Part shown: positions 1 through 6,800 of the stretch, one piece after another
Layout: each line of letters starts with the position of its first letter
How positions within the stretch are numbered: the first letter of the stretch is position 1
DNA from: Armatimonadota bacterium
GTDB lineage: Bacteria > Armatimonadota > Armatimonadia > Armatimonadales > Armatimonadaceae
Direction: 5' to 3'
DNA: 8,415 nucleotides
Assembly (NCBI GenBank): GCA_014381035.1
Contig: JACMIS010000088.1
Coordinates: forward strand, 1-8,415
The notes under the pieces: generated by a model
What the model was told of the DNA's origin: nothing
What the model saw: the letters and a program-made list of their open reading frames with translations, nothing else
Databases searched by the model: none
Position numbers and translations under genes: made by a program

Positions 1-1
1 A

Positions 2-922
2 GATACGCTGAAGATACTCCCGCTGGAACGCATCGTGGATTGCGAGTGTGACTCGCGCCTGGCACGGCAGATTTTGCACTACAACTATGGGAGCGAGCAC
101 CGCGTTGCCGCCTGCTTGAGTTGCGGGTGCCTCTCCTGTTACTACTCGATGAGCGACGAACCGCGCGGCGCGGGCGAGGTCGGCGGGGCAAACTTCGTAG
201 TCCCGATTCCCGCCGCGGTTGCCGACTGGCTGGATGGCTTCCCGCGCCTGCTGACGCTCGGACCGACTTCAGACGACCCGATCTGGGCAGAGGCGGGAAC
301 GCGTTGCCGGGACTGGGAACGTCTCCAACGATTGACCGATGAGCAGACCCACACGACATCTGGGATACCGCCGGGGCGACGGCTCGCGCTACTGCCGATC
401 CCCGACACACCATTCCCCGCTCTGCCGGACGATAAATGGGCGAGGGAGTTTCAGTCCTATATCTCCGTACGCGATCTGACAGAGGCTCCGGACGACATTC
501 CGGCGGAAACGCTCGTGCGGCTCGCAAAGCCGGGTACGCCGACGCATTACGTCGGCGTGGATCGCCTGATTCACCACCCCGGCGCAATGGCTCTCCTATG
601 TGATGGTTTGCGGGAGTCCGACACAGACGAATGGGCGACCTGGCTTGCCGTTTTGCGCTGGGGTCGCCCGCCCCGCCGGGAAGTGATTGCTGCGCTGGGA
701 GAGGGATTGACCCGCTTCCCGCTCACACCATCGGCGGGGTGGTCCGGACACGTGCAGGAGCATCTTCTCATTCTGGGATTGCTGAACGTGCTGGTCCATC
801 TTCACATCCCGGCAGACTGGTGCGAGGGCGACTTGCGGACGTTTCAGGAACGGGTCGGACGCCGCGATTGGGATCTGGTTGCGGAAATCTCCCGCACACG
901 GCGAACCCTTGCCACCGTTTGA
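2..922 (+). CDS. Hypothetical protein with N-terminal cysteine cluster, 5' end probably outside window
   Basis: I do not recognise this protein. The frame is open from the first full codon of the window to a TGA at 920-922, giving 306 visible residues, so the gene probably begins upstream. A GTG at 35, seven bases after a GGA, is a possible internal or true start and would give 295 residues. Counting from that GTG, cysteines fall at residues 3, 5, 27, 30, 32 and 35, as a CxC pair and a CLSCGCLSC cluster. That spacing could bind zinc or an iron-sulfur cluster (inference). The rest is proline-rich (IPIPAAVADW, LLPIPDTPFPALP) and then mixed helical, with a hydrophobic stretch LLILGLLNVLVHLHI near 765-815 that is short for a membrane helix. 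No signal peptide is visible. The next gene starts 84 bases downstream and may have its own promoter. Confidence that it is coding is good; its function is unknown. Confidence 0.7.
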   Translation, partial: DTLKILPLERIVDCECDSRLARQILHYNYGSEHRVAACLSCGCLSCYYSMSDEPRGAGEVGGANFVVPIPAAVADWLDGFPRLLTLGPTSDDPIWAEAGTRCRDWERLQRLTDEQTHTTSGIPPGRRLALLPIPDTPFPALPDDKWAREFQSYISVRDLTEAPDDIPAETLVRLAKPGTPTHYVGVDRLIHHPGAMALLCDGLRESDTDEWATWLAVLRWGRPPRREVIAALGEGLTRFPLTPSAGWSGHVQEHLLILGLLNVLVHLHIPADWCEGDLRTFQERVGRRDWDLVAEISRTRRTLATV

Positions 923-942
923 ATCCGCATCATCACTTCTCA

Positions 943-970
943 TTGAGTCGGGTGAGAATGGTATCATAAC
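943..970 (+). promoter_or_regulatory. Possible sigma-70-type promoter for the LolA-like gene
   Basis: A TTGAGT (943-948) and a CATAAC (965-970) are separated by 16 bases, each two mismatches from the -35 and -10 consensus. They lie about 37 bases before the TTG start at 1007. A GCGC-TCTT-GCGC small inverted repeat follows at about 975-986, within the presumed leader. This is pattern matching only; consensus rules may differ in this phylum. Confidence 0.28.
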
Positions 971-994
971 GCATGCGCTCTTGCGCCTTGTGAA

Positions 995-999
995 AAGGA
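995..999 (+). promoter_or_regulatory. Ribosome binding site that decides the TTG start at 1007
   Basis: AAGGA, seven bases before TTG at 1007, is a well-placed Shine-Dalgarno sequence. The downstream codons give a textbook signal peptide that any later ATG would lose, so TTG is the likely start. Confidence 0.7.
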
Positions 1000-1006
1000 C
1001 ACTCAT

Positions 1007-1756
1007 TTGAACCCACTCAAGCCCTTCTTATCCGGTGTTATTTTGCTGGCTATCGCGTCGCCGCTTTATGCACAGAGCAAGTCGCTTCCATCCGGCAAAT
1101 CGTTGCTACAGACTGCGTACAGCGCGTATGACAAGCCGAAGACGATGCAGGTCCGAATGCTGATGCTCATGAAAGACAGCGCGGGGAAAGCCACGAAGAC
1201 CGAAATAACGGCGACTGTGGAAAACGATAGTGCCGGCAAAATGGCACGTGGGCTGCTGACGATGAATGGTGCCGCGACGAAACCTGGTGAAGCGGCGAAA
1301 AGTACTGAGCAACGGTTGCTCAATATCGGTGAAGAGTCCTACGTGATCTTCCCGAAGGAAAAGAAGTACGCCCCGAGAAAGCGCGAGTCGCAACGGTTCT
1401 CCGATTTTTTTCGCAGGATGATTGGTAGCTTCCTGGACGAGAAGACCACGTATTCGGTCGTGGAAGCAAAAATGAATGGGATGGCGGTCTATCAGATAAC
1501 CACGAGCGTCTTGAACGGAACACGCGCACGAATCACGATAGACAAGGACAGTCGTTTACTCCGCCGTGTATTGATCCTTTTCCGCGAGACAGAAACGATT
1601 GCGGATATCAAGATCGAGTCACAACAGCGCAACCTGCCTGTTCCTGAGGAGACATTCGCGAAACCCGGCGCGGATTACACGCTTGACCCGGAGATCACGA
1701 AACCGGCTCAGGAGAACCCGGCGTCCCAACCTCCCCCGCCCGCTGCAGAGAGATAG
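1007..1756 (+). CDS. Exported LolA/DUF2092-like outer-membrane lipoprotein-sorting-type protein
   Basis: A 249-residue protein starting with TTG, chosen because AAGGA sits seven bases upstream and the first 23 residues form a signal peptide: MNPLKP, hydrophobic FLSGVILLAIASP, then LYA|QS as a type I cleavage site. There is no lipobox cysteine. Residues 33-215 have the layout of the LolA/LolB-type half-barrel seen in DUF2092 and 'outer membrane lipoprotein-sorting' proteins: an initial helix (SLLQTAYSAYDK), strands alternating polar and hydrophobic residues, an SYVIFPKEKKY segment, and a late strand-turn-strand (TRARITIDKDSRLLRRVLI). Such proteins bind lipid or lipoprotein acyl chains in the periplasm; that role here is inferred from fold resemblance only. 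The tail after residue 225 is proline-rich (QPPPPAAER). The last 62 bases overlap the convergent membrane-protein gene. It could instead belong to an unrelated periplasmic family; export is much surer than function. Confidence 0.68.
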   Translation: MNPLKPFLSGVILLAIASPLYAQSKSLPSGKSLLQTAYSAYDKPKTMQVRMLMLMKDSAGKATKTEITATVENDSAGKMARGLLTMNGAATKPGEAAKSTEQRLLNIGEESYVIFPKEKKYAPRKRESQRFSDFFRRMIGSFLDEKTTYSVVEAKMNGMAVYQITTSVLNGTRARITIDKDSRLLRRVLILFRETETIADIKIESQQRNLPVPEETFAKPGADYTLDPEITKPAQENPASQPPPPAAER

Positions 1757-2285
1757 AGGAAGTACGCATCAGTCGGACGCCGAGCAACGCCAATACGGGC
1801 ATGACGACACAGACCGGGAACCAGACAGGACCGTACCAGGTGATCGGGATCAGGAAGTAGACATCTACCGCGCTGAGACTGCGCGGAAAGCCGATGAACC
1901 AGACCAGATACAGATAGTAGGTCAGGTCCCAGAGCGCGAACGTGTACCAGAAGATGCCCCATCGCTCCCGCCACGTTCGACCCGCCGCCATCGCCGCGCC
2001 AAAGAGCAGTAGCATCGTGCCTGCCTCGCGGGCGATCTCGACTGGGTACAATCCCCGGTCATACAATTCCCGTGACATCGCGGTGTAGGAAAGCGATTCG
2101 CCGCGTGCCGCCCAGATTTCCGCGTAGTCCAGTCCCGGCGGGTAGCCGAGAAGTTGCCGGACGTACACGACCAGCGCGGCTTCCGTGACTCCGAACGCGG
2201 CGGCATATACCGCCCACCAGATCAACCGCCACGAAAAACTGTTTCCATCCCCAAAACTTAAAGTACTTTTCATTTCAAAGCTCAT
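1695..2285 (-). CDS. Uncharacterised integral membrane protein, about four helices
   Basis: From the ATG at 2285 this encodes 196 residues, ending in TGA at 1697-1695. Alternatives are an in-frame TTG at 2303 (202 residues) and an ATG at 2273 (192 residues, with a weak GAG seven bases upstream). None has a strong ribosome binding site, so the start is uncertain; all lie before the first membrane segment. Hydrophobic segments are WRLIWWAVYAAAFGV, AGTMLLLFGAAMAAG, IFWYTFALWDLTYYLYLVWFIGF and VWFPVCVVMPVLALLGV. The pattern ALWDLTYYLYL...PRSL...D.YFLIP..W.GPVW.PV recalls, from memory, a family of uncharacterised membrane proteins in Acidobacteria and neighbouring phyla; no function is known to me. 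It lies last in a minus-strand series, 52 bases after the small membrane protein gene. Its 3' end is antisense to the last 62 bases of the LolA-like gene. Confidence 0.75.
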   Translation of the reverse strand: MSFEMKSTLSFGDGNSFSWRLIWWAVYAAAFGVTEAALVVYVRQLLGYPPGLDYAEIWAARGESLSYTAMSRELYDRGLYPVEIAREAGTMLLLFGAAMAAGRTWRERWGIFWYTFALWDLTYYLYLVWFIGFPRSLSAVDVYFLIPITWYGPVWFPVCVVMPVLALLGVRLMRTSSISLQRAGEVGTPGSPEPVS

Positions 2286-2337
2286 TACGCTGATTGTCCG
2301 CAAATGGTGCCTGAAAAAGACGTGGGGCTGGTTTTTC

Positions 2338-2559
2338 TTATTGCTGTCGCCTGGCGGCGTAAATACTCAGTAACAGTGGTGCGAGGGTGCTCCCTACCCA
2401 CAAAAGAGCATTAAGGGAGAAAGCGGGCTGGCGACGGAGCGGTCCGGTCTGTTGCGCCCGCTTTGCCGCCACGAAGATCAAAACGATCACTATGCCCAGG
2501 AAGCACCCGCAGGCAAGAAGCCCCGCGATCACGAAGGCGGCTAATCCATCTATGGGCAT
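2338..2559 (-). CDS. Small two-helix membrane protein, hypothetical
   Basis: A 73-residue protein starting at ATG 2559, preceded by a strong GGGAGAGG with a five-base spacer, which makes this start secure. Two hydrophobic segments are visible, about residues 6-32 (LAAFVIAGLLACGCFLGIVI and on) and 48-66 (FSLNALLWVGSTLAPLLLSI). They are joined by a basic loop (KRAQQTGPLRRQ) and followed by a basic end (ARRQQ). The positive-inside rule puts the loop in the cytoplasm, but the basic C-terminal end conflicts, so topology is unclear. It lies 40 bases after the 76-residue gene and 52 bases before the larger membrane protein gene on the same strand, so the three may be cotranscribed. I do not recognise the family. 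Good ribosome binding site and membrane pattern support it as real. Confidence 0.7.
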   Translation of the reverse strand: MPIDGLAAFVIAGLLACGCFLGIVIVLIFVAAKRAQQTGPLRRQPAFSLNALLWVGSTLAPLLLSIYAARRQQ

Positions 2560-2564
2560 GTTTG

Positions 2565-2572
2565 CCTCTCCC
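2565..2572 (-). promoter_or_regulatory. Strong ribosome binding site of the 73-residue membrane protein
   Basis: GGGAGAGG on the minus strand, followed by CAAAC and the ATG at 2559. It is among the best Shine-Dalgarno matches in the window and supports an otherwise easily missed small gene. Confidence 0.65.
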
Positions 2573-2599
2573 GTAAAACTACCATACTATGCGCCGCGG

Positions 2600-2830
2600 T
2601 CACGGCTTTGCTGGCGCACCGATGTGCTTCTGCGCAACGGTTTTGAGTTCGGCGAGAATGTCTCTCCCGAACACGTTCCCCACTTCGTTATCGGCGGCAC
2701 CCTCCAGCACCTGCGCGAACGAGTAACGGGTCGCCCGTTCCCGGTCGCTGTTGAGATAGGAAAGCACCCCGGTCGCGGTCACTTCCACATACATCATTTC
2801 GGAGGACGAATAGCGCGTCTCCCATTTCAT
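2600..2830 (-). CDS. Hypothetical 76-residue soluble protein
   Basis: The start is taken at ATG 2830 because AAGGA lies eight bases upstream (2839-2843). The frame runs 31 codons further to a start-like codon at 2923, but that extension lies in the divergent promoter spacer and has no ribosome binding site. The protein begins [17 protein letters not shown], reads as short beta strands ([17 protein letters not shown]), and ends in an amphipathic helix ([17 protein letters not shown]) with a small APAKP tail. It has no cysteine, signal peptide or membrane segment. It is the first gene of a probable three-gene minus-strand unit and diverges from the PPK2 gene across 122 bases. I do not recognise it. 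Its size, charged content and good ribosome binding site favour a real small cytoplasmic protein. Confidence 0.62.
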   Translation of the reverse strand: MKWETRYSSSEMMYVEVTATGVLSYLNSDRERATRYSFAQVLEGAADNEVGNVFGRDILAELKTVAQKHIGAPAKP

Positions 2831-2952
2831 CGCAGTTTTCCTTGTTATTAACTGTTGACTGCGTTCTTGTTCACTACGACTGGTTGGTATTCCTGCAGTC
2901 AAAAACCAGGTATTCGGGTACAATATTCCAATACACCAAACTATTTTATCGG
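2831..2952. other. Divergent intergenic region between the small-gene unit and PPK2
   Basis: This 122-base spacer is visibly more AT-rich than its flanks and must carry the promoters for both directions. It contains a TACAAT box for the plus strand (2919-2924), GACTG at 2856-2860 and again at 2878-2882, and the inverted partner CAGTC at 2896-2900. The last pair could form a five-base stem around the PPK2 -35 region. On the minus strand a TTAATA lies just upstream of the AAGGA of the small gene. No operator of a known regulator is recognisable. Confidence 0.45.
2896..2924 (+). promoter_or_regulatory. Possible promoter of the PPK2 gene
   Basis: TACAAT at 2919-2924 is one mismatch from the -10 consensus. 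The hexamer 17 bases upstream, CAGTCA (2896-2901), matches the -35 consensus at only three positions. Transcription from here would give a leader of about 20 bases before ATG 2953 or 36 before ATG 2968. Confidence 0.33.
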
Positions 2953-3849
2953 ATGGGAACAGTATCTATGGATTCAAGAGGACGTATTTCGGTCGGCGAT
3001 TTTCGCGTTCCCGAGGGGAAAACCGTTGTGCTGGATAGGTGGGCGACCGAAACCAAACCGGTCTACAAGTCTAAGGACGAGTACAAGCAACTCCTGCGCG
3101 AGTCCGTCGAGCAGATGAGCGATTTGCAGGAGAAGATGTACGCGCATAACCGCTACTCGCTGTTGTTGATTTTTCAGGCGATGGATGCCGCCGGAAAAGA
3201 TGGCGCGATCCAGCATGTCATGTCGGGCATCAACCCGAGCGGTTGTCAGGTGTTCAACTTCAAACAGCCGAGCAGTACCGAACTCGACCACGATTTCCTC
3301 TGGCGCACCTACGTGTGTTTGCCGGAGCGCGGGCGTATCGGGATCTTTAACCGCTCGTATTATGAGGAGGTGCTGATTGTACGTGTTCATCCGGAGTTGC
3401 TTCGGTTCCAGAACCTGCCCGACGAAGTCGCCATCCCGGACGCGATCTGGCAGGGTCGTTTCCGCTCCATACGGGATATGGAAAGCCATCTGCATCGGAG
3501 CGGAACGCGGGTCGTGAAGTTTTTCCTGCATCTATCGAAGGAGGAGCAGCGGAAGCGGTTTCTCGCCCGCATTGACGAACCGGAGAAAAACTGGAAATTC
3601 AATACCGGCGATGTGAAGGAGCGCGAGCATTGGGACGAGTACCAGAGCGCGTATGCCGAGTGCCTTTCCGAGACAAGCACGGACGATTCGCCGTGGTATG
3701 TCGTCCCCGCCGACGACAAGGAAAACGCCCGGCTGATTATCTCGCAGGTGATCGTGGATACGCTCGGATCACTCCAGGTAGATTACCCGGCCGTGACCGA
3801 AGCGCAGCGGGGCGAGTTGCAATCCATGCGGGCAATGCTGGCGAAGTAA
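2953..3849 (+). CDS. ppk2: Polyphosphate kinase 2 family (polyphosphate:nucleotide phosphotransferase), likely class III-like
   Basis: This 298-residue enzyme is predicted to transfer phosphate between polyphosphate and nucleotides (AMP/ADP or GMP/GDP) in the cytoplasm. Domains in order: an N-terminal helical segment (residues 38-66, [20 protein letters not shown]); strand SLLLIFQA leading to the Walker A loop MDAAGKDG (77-84); [13 protein letters not shown] (94-106); a conserved DFLWR (114-118); Walker B region [19 protein letters not shown] (130-148); strand VVKFFLHLS (187-195); and the basic lid [21 protein letters not shown] (196-216). The C-terminal part has [11 protein letters not shown] (246-256). 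All catalytic-looking blocks are intact and the length is usual for single-domain PPK2. The E after NRSYY resembles class III enzymes that use both NMP and NDP; the class is inference. Start: ATG 2953 or ATG 2968 (MDSRGRI); neither has a good ribosome binding site. It is convergent with the giant repeat-protein gene, 24 bases apart. Confidence 0.93.
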   Translation: MGTVSMDSRGRISVGDFRVPEGKTVVLDRWATETKPVYKSKDEYKQLLRESVEQMSDLQEKMYAHNRYSLLLIFQAMDAAGKDGAIQHVMSGINPSGCQVFNFKQPSSTELDHDFLWRTYVCLPERGRIGIFNRSYYEEVLIVRVHPELLRFQNLPDEVAIPDAIWQGRFRSIRDMESHLHRSGTRVVKFFLHLSKEEQRKRFLARIDEPEKNWKFNTGDVKEREHWDEYQSAYAECLSETSTDDSPWYVVPADDKENARLIISQVIVDTLGSLQVDYPAVTEAQRGELQSMRAMLAK

Positions 3850-3854
3850 AGATC

Positions 3855-3874
3855 GCGGGGGTTTCACCCACCGC
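3855..3874. terminator. Possible terminator hairpin between convergent genes
   Basis: GCGGGGG (3855-3861), loop TTTCA, then CCC and CCGC (3867-3874, one bulged A) forms a seven-pair GC stem right after the PPK2 stop and touching the stop codon of the opposite gene (3874-3876). There is no T run on either side, so it is not a classical intrinsic terminator. It may stop or pause transcription from both sides. Confidence 0.35.
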
Positions 3875-6800
3875 TAACCACGGCGTTTCCGGCGCATCCC
3901 GGAGAGTGCCATGAACAGTACCCCTGTCGGGAGCGAGAGCCATATCGGGGAGACCGGCACCGGTTGGAACACGCTTGCCGTATACGTCATGTAGGTGTAG
4001 CCGTCGCGGTCCTCGAAATTGAACGCGCCCTCCAGTGTGCGGATCGTATTCCCATCGGGGACGGCTTGCAGATTCACCGCATAGTCGCCCCGGTTGCTCG
4101 CACCCTGACGGTAGCGCACCAGATCGTAGGTAACGTTGGTCCGCAGATTCCCGGCATCGAAGAAGTTCACCAGGTAGGTCCCGGACGAAGCGAAGTTGAA
4201 AGCATCCTCAAGCTCTATCAGGTCGGCAAATTGTTCCATCAAGCCGCCGATCTCCATCGCCAACTGTCCGTTCGGATTCCAGAGGAGCGACGTAGCATGG
4301 AACGTTCCGATGCTGTTCCCCGGAGCGATAGTACCGATATCGAGTACGATGCTCCCCAGAGAACCCGAGCCGCCCAGTTCACCGCCGACGACCTGTACCG
4401 AACCGTCACCGAGGTCGCCATTGACGACCAGAGATCCGCTGTCCACCCGGACCGTGCCGCCGAAATCGGGCGAGGCACCGGTCATGGTGAACGTTCCGCC
4501 CCCCTGGATTACCAGTGTGCTCCCGCCGCCCCCGGAGATCCCCCCCGCGAATCCGCCCGACGCCCCGGTGAGCGTGAGCACATACCCGTTCAATACGATG
4601 TTGCTGTCCGAGTTATTGCCGAGAACATTGCCGATGGTCTCGTCGGCATTCCCGAGGACGAGTTGCCCCGCACCGCTCTGGAAGCGGACGATGTGGTTGT
4701 TCGGGAGCACATCGCCGGTGGCGTTCGTTCCACCGTTGTTTGTGCCCTGCAAACGAACCGCGCCGTTCTCGATCACCGTTTCCCCGCCGTAGGTGCTCTT
4801 ACCGCCGAGCGTCAGCGTGCCCGCCCCGGTCTTTACCAACCCTGCCGTACCGGTGGTCGGATTCGCCATCGTGAAATCGTTTATCACTTCCGCCCCGGCG
4901 TTCGCGACGTCGAACAGGTACTGGTTGCCGGGGGTGACGATGATCGTGCGTCCGAAGTTTTGTAGTCGGGCTCCGAGGTTGGCGACGCCGGTCCCAGTGT
5001 ACGACAGCGTTCCGCCGGAGAAGTTGAGTTTCCCCGCGGTCGTGCTACCGAGGTTGCTGGTTTGCCCGAACGCGAGTGTCCCGCCGCCCATGACCGTTTC
5101 CCCCGACCAGTTCACCCCGGAGTCCCCGGAGAGCGTATAAAGCCCGGAACCGTTTTTACGGAAACTGCCGCCGCCGGATAGTTTGCCTCCGAACCCGCCC
5201 GCGCCGTCAAGCAGGGTCAGGCTGGTCCCGCTGCTCAGGTCTATGCTCCCCGCGTCGCCGGTCAGGTTCTTGATGGTTTCTCTACTGGAAAAGGTGCCGC
5301 TATATCGTCCGCCGCTCTCGACGGAAATAACCAGGTTGTCGGACAGGTGGTCCGAATACCCATCCGACGAAAAGTTGAGCGTGCCGTTGCGCAGTCGCAG
5401 GTTCACCCCGGAGAGCATCCCCAGACCGCTCAAGGTCCATCCGCCGCCGGGGGAATCGAGGATAATGTTCCCCCCCCCCATCGTTTTGCCCCGCCAGGTG
5501 GCGAAGGAGCCGAAACTGCCGAAGGAAGAGGTGAATGTCAGGTCATAACCGTTGGTATCGATGGTGGATTTCTCATACCCGGTTATCGAACCTACGGTCT
5601 CATTCGCATTCCCGAGGCGGAAAGTAGCATCCCCGAACCCGTTTGTCATTGCGACGCTGAGCCCGTCCCACAGAACATTGCCTTGCGCCTGACCCGCACC
5701 CGCCAGCACAAGCAGTCCCTCGTTCATGGTGAAACCGCCGGTGAACTGGTTCGCGTTCGTCAGCGTCAGCGTGCCCAAACCGTACTTGCCCAGACTCAGT
5801 GCCTTGTCATCTTGCGAACGGGGTCCGCTATTGCTGATCACGCCGGAAAGGGTCTGTGTGATTCCCGCGCCGATATTGAACGCGAGTGTCGGCGAATAGG
5901 CAGTGATCGTGTTGGGCTCATAGCCCCATTCACCGTAAAAGTTGCTTTGTAGCGTGTTGGTCGCTGTCGGTTTCAACACCGAGGTACGGCGCACCAGAAT
6001 GTTCTTCCCGGCACCGTCCCCGAGATTCGCGGGTGAGTTGTATTGGGTGATGCCATACCCGGCGTCGGTGAGGATACTGAGATCGGTGTCATACGAGATC
6101 GGGGATACGGACTCGCCAGAAAGGTCATACACCGCATCCAGAATCAGATCGCCGGTGCGGTTCAGTGTACCGCCGAGAGTGACATTGCCACCGACCAGAA
6201 GATCGCCGACGGTTCCGCCACCCGCGAGCGTTACGCCGCTCCCTGCCGTTATATTCCCCAGAATGTGTAGCGGACCCGACGCGGAGACGGGAGCCGAGAT
6301 CGTGAAGACTCCCCCCGCCTGTCGCGCATTGCCGATGCTCCCGCCTGCGTTCCCTACGGTGATCACGCGGTTGGCGGGGAGCGTGTACGAGGATAATCCG
6401 GAGTATTCCAGATTTCCTCCTTCCAGCAATACTGCGCCCCCGCTTGCTCCCAGTTCATCGTCGTTACTGAAACGAACCGTGGCGTTACTTGCCGTCAAGC
6501 CGCCGGTAAAGGGGTGTCCGGTCAGGTTATTCAGGTCGAAAATGCTCCTCGGATCGTGCGAGTGGAACGAAATCCCGTTCGACCCGCGCAACTGCGCGGC
6601 ACCGTAATTCTGCCCGTCGCGCCCGAAGATCGAGAACGAACCATAGATAGAACCATGCGCCGTTCCGAAGTCGATGCTGGAGCCGAACAGGGAAAGCCGG
6701 GGCAAAGCGATCAAACCGCTATTCACGGAAAGTACGCCGTCGCCACCGAGGGTGAGTGTACCCTTGCCCGCCAGTGCGTTTATCTGGACCGGGGAAGCGG

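Noticed and set aside
596..1006. A 136-codon minus-strand frame opposite the first gene and the spacer
   Set aside because: It is arginine/proline-rich with no domain or ribosome binding site, lies opposite a better frame, and would cover the leader of the LolA-like gene.
1405..1411. T7 run in the LolA-like gene as a slippage site
   Set aside because: Seven Ts spelling Phe-Phe codons are common by chance and there is no sign of an alternative product.
1599..2012. A 137-codon plus-strand frame across the convergent junction
   Set aside because: Its arginine/serine-rich, low-complexity translation has no recognisable domain and lies opposite a membrane protein with clear hydrophobic segments.
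2304..2337. A GAAAAA/TTTTTC pairing between the two membrane-protein genes as a terminator
   Set aside because: The stem is only six A-T-rich pairs with a 13-base loop and no GC core, too weak for an intrinsic terminator.
2831..2923. N-terminal extension of the 76-residue protein to 2923
   Set aside because: It would run through the AT-rich divergent spacer, past the good AAGGA-ATG at 2830, with no ribosome binding site of its own.
2842..2952. N-terminal extension of PPK2 to a TTG at 2842
   Set aside because: The extra 37 residues resemble translated promoter sequence, are not like PPK2 N-termini, and would overlap the -10-like box at 2919-2924.
3964..4965. A 333-codon open frame on the plus strand, antisense to the giant repeat gene
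   Set aside because: The minus-strand frame has clear beta-strand repeats and a C-terminal anchor. The plus frame is rich in R, P, E and D without domains, as expected from the complement of GC-rich glycine/threonine codons. Similar shadows occur at 4196-4792, 5347-5952, 5942-6607 and 6514-7152.
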